Source: Calditrichota bacterium | Lineage (GTDB): Bacteria > Zhuqueibacterota > Zhuqueibacteria > Zhuqueibacterales > Geothermadaptataceae | Assembly: GCA_008501765.1 (NCBI GenBank) | Contig: QQUE01000002.1 | Span: forward strand, 804,336-868,335 | Direction of reading: 5' to 3' | DNA length: 64,000 nt | Shown here: piece after piece, positions 8,220 to 18,781 of the stretch | Layout: each line of letters begins with the position of its first letter | Position numbering within the stretch: position 1 is the stretch's first letter | Notes under the pieces: model-generated | What the model saw: only the letters and a program-made list of their open reading frames with translations | Databases searched by the model: none | What the model was told of the DNA's origin: nothing | Position numbers and translations under genes: made by a program

Positions 8220-9912
8220 AAAAAAACAGATTTATTTACGTATTGCTATTGCAATAATTGCCGGCTTTGCCTTGACCGGCTGGCTCTCAAGTGAGAAGGG
8301 CAAAGAACAGCTTGATTATCTCGGCAAAGTACATCAAAATATCATCTTTTTTGGTAAAGTTTATAAAGAAGTCGCAAATAAATATATCGATGTAATCGAT
8401 CCCGAAAAATTTATGAATCTTGGGCTCGATGCCATGCTCGCCGCTGTGGATGATTACACGGTTCTGGTCGAAGGCGAAGAAAATGCGCAATTGGAAATAA
8501 TGACAACAGGGCGCTATGGCGGCCTCGGAATGGTCATTGGAATTCGAGAAAAGTGGCCAACAGTGATGGAGCCTCCTTATGACGATACACCGGCATTGCG
8601 CGCCGGTTGCCGCGAGGGAGATCAAATCATTGAAGTTGATGGTATTTCGACAGAAAATATGACCGTCAACGATGTGGCCAAACACATGCGCGGCGAAATT
8701 GGAACAGCCGTCAATATTTCCATTCGCCGGGCAGGCTCTGATCAGCCGATAAATTTTCGCCTGGTGCGAGCGGAAATAGTGGTGAAGGATGTTGTTTTTT
8801 CAGAAGTAATAGCCGATAGTGTGGGCTATATAAAATTATCACGCTTCTCCAAAAATGCGGTACACGAAGTACGTAAGTCAGTTCTCGATTTAAAAAATAA
8901 AGGGATGAAAAATCTGATTCTCGACCTTCGTAACAATCCTGGCGGGCTGCTGGAATCTGCAGTTGGAGTTGCTGATATTTTTCTGGCGAAAGGCCGGTTG
9001 ATCGTATCGACGAAGGGGAGAACTCCGGCAACAATGCAAAAGTATTACAGTGAAAATGATCCGATTTTGGTAAACGAACCGCTCGTTATTCTGGTGAACA
9101 GGTTCAGTGCCTCCGCCTCCGAAATCGTCGCCGGTGCAATTCAGGATTTGGACAGGGGCATAATTTTAGGTCAAACAACTTTTGGTAAAGGGCTGGTTCA
9201 AAGTATAATTCAGTTAAACCGCAATTCACGATTGAAATTAACAACGGCAAAATATTATTTGCCAAGTGGCCGCTTGATCCAGCGTGATCGGCGGACACCA
9301 AAAGAGAAAGAAAAAATTCTATTCTCGGCTGCCGAACGACAATCCCGCAAAGATGATAGTTTGAAAGTATACAGCACAACAATTGGCCGCGAGGTGCATG
9401 GCCGTGGCGGAATCGTTCCGGACATGGTAATTGCGGCTGATTCCTTAACAGGTTATCAACAAAGCCTGTTGCGTCAATCGATGATTTTTAATTATGCCGT
9501 AGATTTTATCAATACCCTTGAACAGGTGAATAAAATCCCTGAGGTGACTGATGCTGTATTGGCCGATTTCGAATTGTTTTTACAGCAAAGAAAGTTTAAA
9601 TATGAGTCTGAAAGTTATAAAAAGTTGACAGAGCTTAAAAATATTCTCAAAGTCGAAGGATACCTGGATAAAACACAGCCGCAGATGGCAAGCCTGGACA
9701 CAGCAATTAACAATCTTTTTGCAGATGAATTCTCGAAAAACAAAGATTTCATTCAGCACCAACTCAATCTTGAATTAGCGGCAAAATATGGTGGAACGCA
9801 GGCAAAAATCAGAATCGGTTTAACCAAGGATGAAGAATTAAAAAAGGCATTGAACCTTTTGCAAAACTTACCGGAGTTTTCATCGATATTGCAACCTGAA
9901 AGTGAAATTTAA
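8212..9912 (+). CDS. S41-family carboxyl-terminal processing protease
   Basis: 566 residues. An N-terminal membrane anchor or signal (residues ~9-25) is followed by a PDZ domain (~95-185, including the GLGMVIGIRE carboxylate-binding strand) and the tail-specific protease core. The catalytic Ser lies in NRFSASASEIVAGA (~300) and the general-base Lys in TTFGKGLVQ (~325). Such CtpA-like enzymes cut unfolded or tagged proteins in the periplasm. The last ~170 residues after the protease core are helical and charged, longer than in minimal CtpA. It overlaps tmk by 8 bases and precedes ppdK by 43 bases. Confidence 0.9.
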   Translation: MGRKKQIYLRIAIAIIAGFALTGWLSSEKGKEQLDYLGKVHQNIIFFGKVYKEVANKYIDVIDPEKFMNLGLDAMLAAVDDYTVLVEGEENAQLEIMTTGRYGGLGMVIGIREKWPTVMEPPYDDTPALRAGCREGDQIIEVDGISTENMTVNDVAKHMRGEIGTAVNISIRRAGSDQPINFRLVRAEIVVKDVVFSEVIADSVGYIKLSRFSKNAVHEVRKSVLDLKNKGMKNLILDLRNNPGGLLESAVGVADIFLAKGRLIVSTKGRTPATMQKYYSENDPILVNEPLVILVNRFSASASEIVAGAIQDLDRGIILGQTTFGKGLVQSIIQLNRNSRLKLTTAKYYLPSGRLIQRDRRTPKEKEKILFSAAERQSRKDDSLKVYSTTIGREVHGRGGIVPDMVIAADSLTGYQQSLLRQSMIFNYAVDFINTLEQVNKIPEVTDAVLADFELFLQQRKFKYESESYKKLTELKNILKVEGYLDKTQPQMASLDTAINNLFADEFSKNKDFIQHQLNLELAAKYGGTQAKIRIGLTKDEELKKALNLLQNLPEFSSILQPESEI

Positions 9913-9955
9913 GCTTATTTTAATAATAATATTAATCTATAATACGGAGTTTTAA

Positions 9956-12664
9956 ATGTCGAAGTTAGTTTATAGTTTTGGTGGCGGCAAGGCAGATGGC
10001 CGGGCCGACATGAAAAATTTGTTGGGCGGAAAAGGAGCCAACTTAGCTGAAATGGCGAACCTGGAAATCCCTGTTCCTGCCGGTTTTACAATTACGACGG
10101 AAGTATGCACCCTCTATTATAAAAACAATGAATCTTACCCTTCGGAACTTGACGGCCAGGTAAAAGAAGCAATCGGTGGCATCGAAAAAGTGATGGGCGC
10201 TAAATTCGGCGATTCAGAAAACCCACTCCTGCTTTCGGTTCGCAGTGGCGCGCGGGTTTCAATGCCCGGCATGATGGACACAATTCTAAATCTTGGCTTA
10301 AATGATGTTACCGTTGAAGGCTTGGCAAAACGAACAAACAACACGCGTTTTGCATACGATTGCTATCGTCGTTTTGTGCAAATGTATGGTGATGTAGTGC
10401 TCGATCTTAAGCCTAAAACAAAAGACGACATCGATCCCTTTGAGGAAATTCTTGAAAAGAAAAAAGAAACTCGCAACGCAAAATACGACACAGATTTAAC
10501 CGCAGATGATTTGAAAGCATTGGTCGCCGAATTTAAAGCTGCCATCCTTGAGCATACGGGCAAAAATTTTCCTGAGGATCCAATGGTTCAGCTCTGGGGC
10601 GCAGTTACGGCGGTTTTTGGTTCATGGAATAATGAACGCGCCAGTATTTATCGTCGCTTGAATGGATTTTCCGATGACTGGGGCACGGCAGTGAATGTTC
10701 AGGCGATGGTTTATGGCAATATGGGGGATGACTGTGCCACAGGTGTCGGTTTCACGCGCGATCCTGCAACCGGCGAAAACAAGCCTTATGGTGAATATCT
10801 TGTCAATGCCCAGGGTGAGGATGTTGTGGCCGGTACAAGAACACCGGAACCTTTTGAAAACATGCATAAGTTTTCGCAAGCTTCCTACGATGAACTTGTT
10901 GCAATCGCCATTCGCCTGGAAAACCATTATAGCGATATGCAAGATTATGAATTTACTATTCAGAACGGCCACCTGTGGATGTTGCAAACCCGGGTTGGAA
11001 AACGGACAGGTTTTGCTGCTATAAAGATAGCTGTCGACATGGTGGAACAAGGGTTGATTTCCAAAGAAGAAGCTTTGATGCGCGTCGATCCCAACATGCT
11101 GAACCAATTGCTGCGCCCGGTTTTTGATTCCGCAATAAAAGATAAAAATATCAAAGAAAAAGGTTTGTACACGAAAGGATTAAACGCAGGGCCCGGCGCT
11201 GCAACTGGACGCATCGTTTTTAATGCGCCGGATGCGGTTGAGTGGAAAGCGAAAGGCGAAGATGTCATTCTCGTACGAATTGAAACATCGCCTGAAGATA
11301 TTCAGGGAATGCACGCAGCGGAAGGAATTCTCACGGCTCGCGGCGGCATGACTTCCCACGCAGCACTCGTTGGCCGTCAAATGGGCCGCGTTTGTGTTGT
11401 TGGTTGCGAATCGTTGCAGATCGACTACAAAAAACGTCAGTTATTGGCCAATGGTAAATTATTGAAAGAAGGCGACTGGATTTCGTTGGATGGTTCAACA
11501 GGTGAGGTGATGGAAGGTCACGTGACCACAAAACCTTCAGAAGTCTTGCAGGTGCTGCTCGAAAAATCGATGAAACCGGAAGAGTCCGATACTTATCATA
11601 CGTACGCCAAGCTGATGGAATGGGCTGATGAAGTGCGCAAAATGAATGTGAGAACAAATGCTGATCAGCCAGACCAGGCAGCAACGGCCATCGCTTTTGG
11701 CGCCGAGGGCATCGGCCTGACCCGGACAGAACACATGTTTTTCGAAGGGGATCGCATCGATTCAGTTCGTGAAATGATTCTCTCCGACGATTTGCAAGGC
11801 CGCCGGAAGGCTCTCGCGAAATTACAACCGATGCAAAAAGAAGATTTTGTCGGAATTTTCAAAGCCATGGCTGGCAAACCGGTGACAGTGCGTTTGCTCG
11901 ATCCTCCTTTGCACGAATTTCTGCCGCATACCGACAAAGAAATCGAAGAACTGGCAAAAGATATGGGCGTTGCAGCCGCCACTTTGCACACAAAAGTTGA
12001 GCAATTGCACGAATTAAACCCAATGCTCGGCCACCGTGGTTGCCGTCTCGGCATCGTTTATCCGGAGATTACCGAGATGCAGGCGACAGCCATTCTTGAA
12101 GCCGCTTGTGAGGTAAAAAAAGCCGGCATCGAAGTATTGCCCGAAATCATGGTGCCGCTCGTTGGCAACGTAAATGAACTAAAAAATCAGGAACAATCAA
12201 TTAGAAAGATTGCTGCTGAGGTATTCGCCGCACAGGGAATCGAAGTCGATTACATGGTCGGAACGATGATCGAACTGCCGCGGGCTGCCCTCACCGCCGA
12301 CGAAATCGCTGAAGTTGCCGAATTTTTTAGCTTTGGCACCAATGATTTGACACAAACGGCCCTTGGAATATCCCGTGATGATGCCGGAAAATTCTTGCCA
12401 TATTATGTCAACAACGATATCATCGAGGCCGACCCATTTGAAAAATTGGATCAGCGCGGTGTTGGCCAACTGGTCGAAATGGGTGTGCAAAAAGGTCGCT
12501 CCACACGTGATGGAATGAAAATCGGTATCTGCGGTGAGCATGGTGGCGAGCCATCATCGGTCAAGTTTTGTCATCGCGCCGGAATGAACTACGTAAGTTG
12601 TTCGCCATTCCGGGTTCCAATTGCGCGTTTGGCAGCAGCACAAGCTGTGCTCGAAGAAAAATAG
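9956..12664 (+). CDS. ppdK: Pyruvate, phosphate dikinase
   Basis: 902 residues, full length. The N-terminal ATP-grasp domain starts with [12 protein letters not shown]. The swivelling phosphohistidine domain has [15 protein letters not shown] (His near residue 465; the adjacent Thr is the regulatory phosphorylation site in characterised PPDKs). The C-terminal PEP/pyruvate barrel has [17 protein letters not shown] and the catalytic Cys in [12 protein letters not shown]. The reaction interconverts pyruvate + ATP + Pi and PEP + AMP + PPi. It can run as a PPi-saving glycolytic or a gluconeogenic step. A GGAG ribosome site precedes the ATG and a strong terminator follows, so it may be transcribed alone or at the end of the tmk operon. 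Confidence 0.96.
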   Translation: MSKLVYSFGGGKADGRADMKNLLGGKGANLAEMANLEIPVPAGFTITTEVCTLYYKNNESYPSELDGQVKEAIGGIEKVMGAKFGDSENPLLLSVRSGARVSMPGMMDTILNLGLNDVTVEGLAKRTNNTRFAYDCYRRFVQMYGDVVLDLKPKTKDDIDPFEEILEKKKETRNAKYDTDLTADDLKALVAEFKAAILEHTGKNFPEDPMVQLWGAVTAVFGSWNNERASIYRRLNGFSDDWGTAVNVQAMVYGNMGDDCATGVGFTRDPATGENKPYGEYLVNAQGEDVVAGTRTPEPFENMHKFSQASYDELVAIAIRLENHYSDMQDYEFTIQNGHLWMLQTRVGKRTGFAAIKIAVDMVEQGLISKEEALMRVDPNMLNQLLRPVFDSAIKDKNIKEKGLYTKGLNAGPGAATGRIVFNAPDAVEWKAKGEDVILVRIETSPEDIQGMHAAEGILTARGGMTSHAALVGRQMGRVCVVGCESLQIDYKKRQLLANGKLLKEGDWISLDGSTGEVMEGHVTTKPSEVLQVLLEKSMKPEESDTYHTYAKLMEWADEVRKMNVRTNADQPDQAATAIAFGAEGIGLTRTEHMFFEGDRIDSVREMILSDDLQGRRKALAKLQPMQKEDFVGIFKAMAGKPVTVRLLDPPLHEFLPHTDKEIEELAKDMGVAAATLHTKVEQLHELNPMLGHRGCRLGIVYPEITEMQATAILEAACEVKKAGIEVLPEIMVPLVGNVNELKNQEQSIRKIAAEVFAAQGIEVDYMVGTMIELPRAALTADEIAEVAEFFSFGTNDLTQTALGISRDDAGKFLPYYVNNDIIEADPFEKLDQRGVGQLVEMGVQKGRSTRDGMKIGICGEHGGEPSSVKFCHRAGMNYVSCSPFRVPIARLAAAQAVLEEK

Positions 12665-12694
12665 CATCCGCTATTAAAATTCAATTATAAATCA

Positions 12695-12725
12695 AATCGC
12701 CCTTGCTTCATCGGGGCGATTTTTT
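12695..12725 (+). terminator. Intrinsic terminator after ppdK
   Basis: AATCGCCC (12695-12702) pairs with GGGGCGATT (12713-12721) followed by a T-run. Confidence 0.8.
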
Positions 12726-12758
12726 GTGGAATATGCAACGCTGGCAGGGACCCAAGCC

Positions 12759-12879
12759 CTGTTGAAACTGTCGAAAATCATCGAAATTTGGACCCTGAGC
12801 TTGTCGAAGGGCCCAAATTTGGGGGTAACGCTGGGCGCTTCGACAAGCGCAGCGACCGGTTTACCTGCTTTTTCAACAG
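12759..12879. repeat. Nested palindromic element (REP/MITE-like)
   Basis: Several inverted repeats are nested here. CTGTTGAAA (12759-12767) matches TTTCAACAG (12871-12879) at the edges. CTTGTCGAAG (12800-12809) matches CTTCGACAAG (12838-12847). AAATTTGG (12784-12791) pairs with CCAAATTT (12813-12820) in one hairpin, and GCGCTTCGACAAGCGC (12835-12850) forms another. The CTTGTCGAAGGGC core resembles repetitive extragenic palindromes common in environmental genomes. It lies between the ppdK terminator and the next gene, and any reading frame through it is incidental. Confidence 0.65.
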
Positions 12880-12913
12880 CCTCGTTAGCGTTAGTTTTAT
12901 TGTTGAGAATTAA

Positions 12914-13579
12914 ATGGAAAAAAACTGGCACATCTTTTCGGATTTTGACGGCACCATCGCAATGAACGATGTTGGTGCACAGTTATTTATTAATTATGGC
13001 GATCAGGAAAAGTGCAGAACGGCAGTCGATGACTGGATGGTTGGCAGCATTTCATCGTGTGAAATGTACCGGCGGGAATGCGCAACCGCAGCGGTGACGA
13101 CAGAACAATTGATTGAACTGGCTCATCAGCAAAAGATCGATCCCTATTTTTTAGAATTTTATCAGTTGTGTTCACGAAAAAAATATGACACGACAATTTT
13201 GAGTGATGGATTTGAGATTTACATCCACTATATTCTTGAAAAGTACAATATTTCCAATCTGGAAGTACGGGCCAATGATATTCGTTTTTTAAATGGAACG
13301 CAAATTACACCCGTTTTTCCATATAATGAGCACAGCTGTGGCCGTTGTGCGAACTGCAAAGGTTACCATATCCGTCAATTTAGAAAAAAACATCCACAGA
13401 CGCAGGTGATACTGATTGGCGATGGATTCTCCGATCGATGTGGTGCTGAAGAAGCCGATATTGTTTTTGCAAAGGATGATTTACTTCAATATTGTCAGAA
13501 CCAAAATTTAACTTACACTTCATTTGAGAATTTCGCAGATGTCATTGAAAGTTGTAAAAAACTTAGAATCCTCGATTGA
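12914..13579 (+). CDS. HAD-superfamily phosphatase, MtnX/phosphoserine-phosphatase-like
   Basis: 221 residues. The HAD nucleophile motif SDFDGTIA is at residues ~9-16, motif II Ser in TTILSDGFEIYI, and motif III/IV in LIGDGFSDRCGAEEAD. A four-Cys loop CGRCANCKGYH in the cap region is typical of the MtnX-like group, which in some bacteria dephosphorylates a methionine-salvage intermediate. No other methionine-salvage gene is adjacent, although metK and ahcY lie 8 kb downstream, so the substrate is open; phosphoserine is an alternative. Its 3' end overlaps the following nucleotidyltransferase by 41 bases. Confidence 0.75.
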   Translation: MEKNWHIFSDFDGTIAMNDVGAQLFINYGDQEKCRTAVDDWMVGSISSCEMYRRECATAAVTTEQLIELAHQQKIDPYFLEFYQLCSRKKYDTTILSDGFEIYIHYILEKYNISNLEVRANDIRFLNGTQITPVFPYNEHSCGRCANCKGYHIRQFRKKHPQTQVILIGDGFSDRCGAEEADIVFAKDDLLQYCQNQNLTYTSFENFADVIESCKKLRILD

Positions 13580-14966
13580 TAATAGCAATCGGGAATTATT
13601 AAAAACAATCGGCAAAATTGCTGCTGACGTGGGGGTGGAAGTTTATGCTGTCGGTGGATTTGTTCGGGATTTCTTTTTAAAAAAAGCCGTAAAGGATATC
13701 GATTTTGTGGTCGTTGGCGACGGAATTGCGTTTGCGAAATTGGTTGGCGGCCGCCTCAATTCGAACCGCGTGGCCGTGTATAAAAAATTTGGCACAGCGA
13801 TGGTTGGGATTGAAGATTACGAGCTTGAATTTGTCGGTGCACGCAAAGAAAGTTACCGCGGCGATTCACGCAAACCTGCTGTGGAGCCGGCAGATTTGAT
13901 GGCAGATTTGGCACGCCGGGATTTCACAATTAACGCGATGGCTCTTTCTCTGCAGAAGGATTCATTTTTTGACCTGGTTGATCCTTTTCATGGCAAGAAA
14001 GATTTACGAGCCCGAATTATTCGAACGCCACTCGATCCGGAGGTTACATTTGCCGATGATCCATTGCGGATCATGCGGGCCATTCGGTTCAGCGCTCAGC
14101 TTAAATTTGATATTGAAGAAAAAACCAAAGCTGCTATTTCTGCAACTGCCGACCGGTTGAAAATTATTTCCCAGGAACGGATAACGGATGAATTTATCAA
14201 AATAATCTCAGTGATTAAGCCGGGAAAAAGTTTTTTTCTCATGGATGAACTAAGAGTTCTTCCTCAATTTTTACCGGAGTTTTCAAAACTTAAAGGTGTC
14301 GATGAAAAAGATGGTTATGCGCACAAAGATGTATTTTCTCATACCTTGAAAGTACTCGATAATATTTCTGAGAAAACGGATAAAACTGAACTGCGGCTCG
14401 CGGCTCTTTTTCACGATATTGCCAAACCCCAAACAAAGAAGTTTGTTGAGGGAAAAGGCTGGTCATTCCACGGCCATGAGGAGTTGGGAGCGCGCATGAT
14501 TCCGCGGATATTTAAAAACTTACGTTTGCCACGTGACTGGCAAAATTATGTGCAAAAGCTGACGCGTTTGCACTTGCGGCCCATAGCTCTCACTGAGGAA
14601 GAATGCACCGATTCGGCGTATCGTCGTTTATTATTTCAAGCGGGTGGTGATTTGGAAGATTTGCTCACCCTGTGCCGTGCCGATATCACGAGTCGAAATG
14701 CCCAAAGACGAAAAAAATACCTGCAAAATTTTGAGTTTGTAATTCAGCGGCTCAATGATGTGGAGGCAAAGGACAAAATGCGTTCCTTCCAATCTCCTGT
14801 GCGAGGCACAGAAATTATGGAAATTTGCGGCATTCAGCCGGGGAGAATGGTTGGCAAAATAAAAAACCGCATCGAGGAAGCTATTCTCGACGGTGAAATT
14901 GAAAACGACTATGAAGCAGCTAAAAAGTATCTCCTCGCGATAAAAGATGAATTTGTAACTGAATAG
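13539..14966 (+). CDS. cca: CCA-adding enzyme / tRNA nucleotidyltransferase with HD domain
   Basis: A class II nucleotidyltransferase of ~475 residues. The motif GGFVRDFFL, the metal-binding pair in KDIDFVV, RRDFTINAMA, ADDPLRIMRAIRF and the RNA-binding ERITDEF segment define the poly(A)-polymerase/CCA-enzyme family. A C-terminal HD domain is present (HKDVFSHTL, LAALFHDIAKP). The role is addition or repair of the CCA end of tRNAs; from sequence alone an A-adding or poly(A) polymerase role is not excluded. I chose ATG at 13539 rather than the upstream TTG at 13524; the 41-base overlap with the phosphatase gene remains either way. Confidence 0.88.
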   Translation: MSLKVVKNLESSIDNSNRELLKTIGKIAADVGVEVYAVGGFVRDFFLKKAVKDIDFVVVGDGIAFAKLVGGRLNSNRVAVYKKFGTAMVGIEDYELEFVGARKESYRGDSRKPAVEPADLMADLARRDFTINAMALSLQKDSFFDLVDPFHGKKDLRARIIRTPLDPEVTFADDPLRIMRAIRFSAQLKFDIEEKTKAAISATADRLKIISQERITDEFIKIISVIKPGKSFFLMDELRVLPQFLPEFSKLKGVDEKDGYAHKDVFSHTLKVLDNISEKTDKTELRLAALFHDIAKPQTKKFVEGKGWSFHGHEELGARMIPRIFKNLRLPRDWQNYVQKLTRLHLRPIALTEEECTDSAYRRLLFQAGGDLEDLLTLCRADITSRNAQRRKKYLQNFEFVIQRLNDVEAKDKMRSFQSPVRGTEIMEICGIQPGRMVGKIKNRIEEAILDGEIENDYEAAKKYLLAIKDEFVTE

Positions 14967-15372
14967 TACTCATGCAGAGTACGCAAGGATGTGCTTATAA
15001 TTAATTGTTTTTTTTGCGCACACAGCCTGGAGATTATTCAAGATAAAATGTATAAACCGGTGCTTTGGTTTCAGAAATTCTGTACTAAATTGATGTCCGG
15101 AATTATTATCAAACCCAATTTTAATTTTTTATTTAAACACAAGGTTATATTTTCAATCTATTGTTTTGCGATATTTACATTTTGAGTTGAGAGAAATTGT
15201 TTTCGTGCGAAACTTTTTTATGGCACTCCCGTTTCTGATTACAGCTAAATCATAAAATGAATCTGGAGTACCCCTTCCAGGCTGTGCGAGCACTGGCACC
15301 AAATGGGCACTTGAAATCATGCCATTTGTGATCACTAATATTCATATAAGTTTTTAAAAGGAGGAAATCGAA
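14967..15372. other. Intergenic region before tolC-like gene
   Basis: About 400 AT-rich bases without a supportable gene. A short perfect hairpin GTACTC/GAGTAC lies at 14966-14982, right at the end of the cca stop. The last bases hold the strong ribosome site of the next gene. Confidence 0.5.
15357..15364 (+). promoter_or_regulatory. Ribosome binding site fixing the GTG start
   Basis: AAAAGGAGGAAATCGAA directly precedes GTG at 15373. This near-perfect anti-SD match fixes the start codon and gives a proper signal peptide. Confidence 0.7.
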
Positions 15373-16743
15373 GTGACAGCACATCGATTTGCAGTAAAGG
15401 TTTTGGTTTTTACAACTCTATTCGGAGTGACGATCCAATCCGCTATTTCCCAGAACAAACCTTTAAATTTAAAGCAGTGCGTTGATATTGCACTTGAAGG
15501 CAATTCACAGATTAAGACTTCCCAATACCAAGTTAAGATTGCAGATGCCAACGTTACATCTCAGAGGTCGGCACTGTTGCCTACAATTACCACAAATTTG
15601 TACTCCGGCCAAACACGTGTTGGCCCGAGTGAATATTTGGACAGAGTGCCAACAGGCCTGGACGAAAATGGCAACGTTGTCTATGATATTAAAAAGGCTG
15701 TGTCAGAGGAAATTAATTACAATTCCAACAATATGTCCTTCCGCTTGAGCCAGCAAATTTTTGATTTTGGTCAAACATACAATAATATCAAACAGTCCAG
15801 TGCAAGCCGTGAAGCGATGAGGAATTCTCTTCGATCAACAACACAATCGACAATTTATAACGTACATAACGCCTATTATAGTTTGCTGAAAGCCCAGCGA
15901 CTTGTCGAGGTTTATGAAGAATCAGTCAAACAATATGAGGAGCAGTTAAAACGCACGCAGAGCATGTATGAAATTGGCTCCGTTGCTCAGGCAGATGTTT
16001 ACAAGTCAGAATCTTCATTGGGAACGGAAAAAATTAAGCTAATCAGTCAGAAGAATGTGGTGCAGGAAGCACAGGGAAATTTAAATGTCATTCTTGGAAG
16101 AAAAGCGGATACTCCTGTTGATGTTGTTGATTTACCAGATGTTACACAGCCAAAACTGTATTCAATGACAGATGTACTAAACAAAGCAGTTGCGACCAAT
16201 CCTGATTTACAGCGGTACAAATCAGAAATGGCCGCCGCCAACCATGGCCGCAAGAGCGCCAGGATGGCCTATTTGCCCACGATTTCCGCATCGGCTTCTT
16301 ATCAACGAAGGAATGATGAAATTAGTCGTGTTTATAGTGGTTTTGATAAAGATTGGACGCTTGCTTTTGGCATCAGCCTTGACTACAATTTATTTTCTGG
16401 CATGCGTGATATGGCTGATGTTACCCGCCAGACTTACAATTACCGCATCGCCTCCGAAAATCTGGAGTATACTCGCAGAGATATAAAACGTAGTGTGATC
16501 AACGCGTTAAATGGCCTTGAAGCCTACCGTGAAATTGCGAATATCAACCAAAGTAACCTAATTGCTTCCCAGGAAGACTTACGATTGGCGCAAGAACGTT
16601 ACCGTGTTGGTGCCGGCACCCTTTTAGACGTGCTAACAGCGCAATCGAGCTTGACGAGTGCAAAAAGTACTTTGGTGCGGGCAAAATACGACATGAAAAT
16701 CTATGAAGCCCAGTTGGCTTCATTGACTGGTGAATTGCAATAA
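15373..16743 (+). CDS. TolC-family outer-membrane efflux protein
   Basis: 456 residues. The signal peptide (1-~27, ending near AISQ) is followed by two TolC/OEP repeats: [20 protein letters not shown] opens the first and [17 protein letters not shown] the second. The coiled-coil arms show the usual pattern, e.g. [23 protein letters not shown] near the C-terminus. It should form the trimeric outer-membrane channel of a type I secretion or efflux system. The next gene is an ABC ATPase 29 bases downstream, but no periplasmic adaptor or permease gene is nearby, so those partners must be encoded elsewhere. Confidence 0.9.
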   Translation: MTAHRFAVKVLVFTTLFGVTIQSAISQNKPLNLKQCVDIALEGNSQIKTSQYQVKIADANVTSQRSALLPTITTNLYSGQTRVGPSEYLDRVPTGLDENGNVVYDIKKAVSEEINYNSNNMSFRLSQQIFDFGQTYNNIKQSSASREAMRNSLRSTTQSTIYNVHNAYYSLLKAQRLVEVYEESVKQYEEQLKRTQSMYEIGSVAQADVYKSESSLGTEKIKLISQKNVVQEAQGNLNVILGRKADTPVDVVDLPDVTQPKLYSMTDVLNKAVATNPDLQRYKSEMAAANHGRKSARMAYLPTISASASYQRRNDEISRVYSGFDKDWTLAFGISLDYNLFSGMRDMADVTRQTYNYRIASENLEYTRRDIKRSVINALNGLEAYREIANINQSNLIASQEDLRLAQERYRVGAGTLLDVLTAQSSLTSAKSTLVRAKYDMKIYEAQLASLTGELQ

Positions 16744-16772
16744 TTCTAATCATAATCTACAACGGAGTTGCT

Positions 16773-17480
16773 ATGCTAATCGAAGTCAAGGAATTGCACA
16801 AAATATATATGATCGGTGAAATCGAAGTGCGTGCTCTCGATGGCGTCGACTTTGATATTGATAAAAATGAATATGTTGCCATAATGGGCCCGTCTGGTTC
16901 TGGAAAATCGACACTGATGAATGTTCTCGGATGTCTCGATACGCCAAGTTCCGGGGAATACCATCTGGCTGGCGAACGCGTGAGTGAGATGAATGACGAT
17001 CAACTGGCTTCAATTCGAAATCGCGAAATTGGGTTTGTTTTCCAGACGTTTAATTTACTGCCGCGGGCGACAGCGCTGCATAATGTTGAACTCCCCCTGG
17101 TGTATTCTGGTATTTCGGCCACTGAAAGAAGGCAAAAAGCAGTTGCTGCTCTCGAAAAAGTAAGTCTCACCGACCGTATGCACCACAAACCGAACGAACT
17201 TTCCGGCGGCCAGCGCCAGCGCGTTGCCATAGCGCGTGCTTTGGTCAACAATCCTTCGATAATTTTAGCAGATGAGCCAACCGGTAACCTTGATACGAAA
17301 ACCGGTGATGAAATTATGGAAGTCTTTGAACGATTACACCAAAATGGCCATACGATAATCGTGGTTACACACGAAGAAAGCATCGCCGCGCAGGCAAATC
17401 GAATCGTCCGACTGCGGGATGGCAAAATTGAAGAAGATATAAAAACGGATAAGGGCGCTAAGGTCCTGCAACCTGTATAA
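16773..17480 (+). CDS. ABC transporter ATP-binding protein, MacB/LolD type
   Basis: 235 residues. Walker [10 protein letters not shown] (~39-47), Q-loop [11 protein letters not shown], signature [15 protein letters not shown] and Walker [13 protein letters not shown] with the H-loop VVTHE are all intact. The LLPR/NVELPL wording is that of the MacB/LolD/FtsE branch, whose members drive mechanotransmission for efflux or lipoprotein release rather than import. It follows the TolC-like gene with a GGAG ribosome site and is closed by a terminator. The cognate permease is missing from this locus. Confidence 0.9.
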   Translation: MLIEVKELHKIYMIGEIEVRALDGVDFDIDKNEYVAIMGPSGSGKSTLMNVLGCLDTPSSGEYHLAGERVSEMNDDQLASIRNREIGFVFQTFNLLPRATALHNVELPLVYSGISATERRQKAVAALEKVSLTDRMHHKPNELSGGQRQRVAIARALVNNPSIILADEPTGNLDTKTGDEIMEVFERLHQNGHTIIVVTHEESIAAQANRIVRLRDGKIEEDIKTDKGAKVLQPV

Positions 17481-17510
17481 TTCGAAAAATTGCGACAAAT
17501 TTCTCTAAAT

Positions 17511-17543
17511 AAAGAGGGTGCATAAAGCGTCCTCTTTTTTTTT
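17511..17543 (+). terminator. Intrinsic terminator after ABC ATPase gene
   Basis: AAAGAGG (17511-17517) pairs with CCTCTTT (17531-17537), followed by an unbroken T-run. Confidence 0.8.
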
Positions 17544-17627
17544 GCCTTCCAATTCTGTGAGGCCATTTTTGTACTTAACACGCAAAAAAAGATATTCCTG
17601 CGTGCTTATTAAATCGGGAACTTTCAC

Positions 17628-17656
17628 TTGACTCTCTGATCGATTTTGATTATTTT
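17628..17656 (+). promoter_or_regulatory. Sigma-70-type promoter for prenyl synthase gene
   Basis: TTGACT (17628-17633), a 17-base spacer, and TATTTT (17651-17656), 66 bases before the coding start and after a terminator. Confidence 0.55.
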
Positions 17657-17721
17657 TACTGCTCGATTTTAGAAGTGAATGAGCAGTTTTCTGCCAGCTT
17701 ACATAATAATATGATTGTGCA

Positions 17722-18729
17722 TTGAAAGAAAAGAAAATTCTTCAAACAACGGTAGAATTATCAGACAAGTTCGCCCATTATAAAAAACGCGTCCATGAGT
17801 ATTTATCTGTAAAAATCAATCCTCGCCGTCCTTTCAACTTATATGATCCCATTTATTACACGATGTCGGGAGACGGGAAAAGGCTGCGGCCGGCATTAAC
17901 AATGCTGACGGCCGAAGCATTTTCGGGATCAATTGATGATGCTCTTCCGGCAGCAGCAGCAATCGAATTATTGCATAATTTTACGTTGGTTCATGACGAT
18001 ATTATGGATCGTGATGACACCCGGCGGGGAAGAGCAACGGTCCACAATAAATGGGATATTAATGTTGCTCTTCTTGCGGGCGACGGCCTTGTGGCCCTGG
18101 CTTATGAAACATTGTTAGAAACACCTTCTGACAAAATCTTGGCAATGAGTAAATTGTTTACACAGGGTTTAATCGAAGTCTGCGAGGGGCAGGGCCTCGA
18201 TATCGAGTTTGAAACACGCGATGATGTTTTGGCCGATGAATATCTCGATATGATTGGCAAAAAAACAGCGTGTTTGTTGAGTATGTGTACCCAAATTGGC
18301 GGGCTGGTGTCGAATGCGAGCCCGGCTGACATTGCCCTTTTAAAAGAATTTGGCTGGAGCCTTGGTATTGCCTTTCAGATTCAAGATGATTTGCTGGATA
18401 TCACAGCAGATCAAAATGTGCTTGGAAAAGATTTTGGCAGTGATATAAAACAGCATAAAAAAACCTATATTTTAATACACGCACTGGGAGCCGGCACGCC
18501 AGCTCAGGTACATATGATTCGTGATATTTATAAAAAAGATTATATGCGTGATGAAGATATTCTCAAGGTAATTGATATATTTTCCGAAATTGGCGCGTTG
18601 AAACATACCGAAGACCTGGCAGCTAATTATTTTTCAATCGCCAAAAAATCTCTTGCAGATTTGAGCAGTGAGGCAGATACAACTTATTTAGAGCAATTTC
18701 TAAATCTCGTTTTGAATCGAAAAGCGTGA
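17722..18729 (+). CDS. Polyprenyl (probable geranylgeranyl) diphosphate synthase
   Basis: 335 residues with all trans-prenyltransferase signatures: GDGKRLRP, first Asp-rich motif DDIMDRDD, the GDGLVALAYE helix and second Asp-rich motif DDLLD with the following Lys (LGKDFGSD). The enzyme condenses isopentenyl diphosphate units onto an allylic primer. The fifth residue before the first Asp motif is Phe (FTLVHDDIMD). In archaeal-type C20 synthases an aromatic residue here limits chain length, so a C15-C20 product is my inference rather than a long quinone tail. The start is TTG; no in-frame ATG precedes the conserved region. Confidence 0.88.
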   Translation: MKEKKILQTTVELSDKFAHYKKRVHEYLSVKINPRRPFNLYDPIYYTMSGDGKRLRPALTMLTAEAFSGSIDDALPAAAAIELLHNFTLVHDDIMDRDDTRRGRATVHNKWDINVALLAGDGLVALAYETLLETPSDKILAMSKLFTQGLIEVCEGQGLDIEFETRDDVLADEYLDMIGKKTACLLSMCTQIGGLVSNASPADIALLKEFGWSLGIAFQIQDDLLDITADQNVLGKDFGSDIKQHKKTYILIHALGAGTPAQVHMIRDIYKKDYMRDEDILKVIDIFSEIGALKHTEDLAANYFSIAKKSLADLSSEADTTYLEQFLNLVLNRKA

Positions 18730-18781
18730 TTTAACAGGAATTTATATTTTGCTAAAAACAATAAAGTGGTGATAACAGGTA

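Noticed and set aside
12726-12965. 79-residue + strand frame
   Set aside because: It runs through the nested palindrome and overlaps the HAD phosphatase; no family signature.
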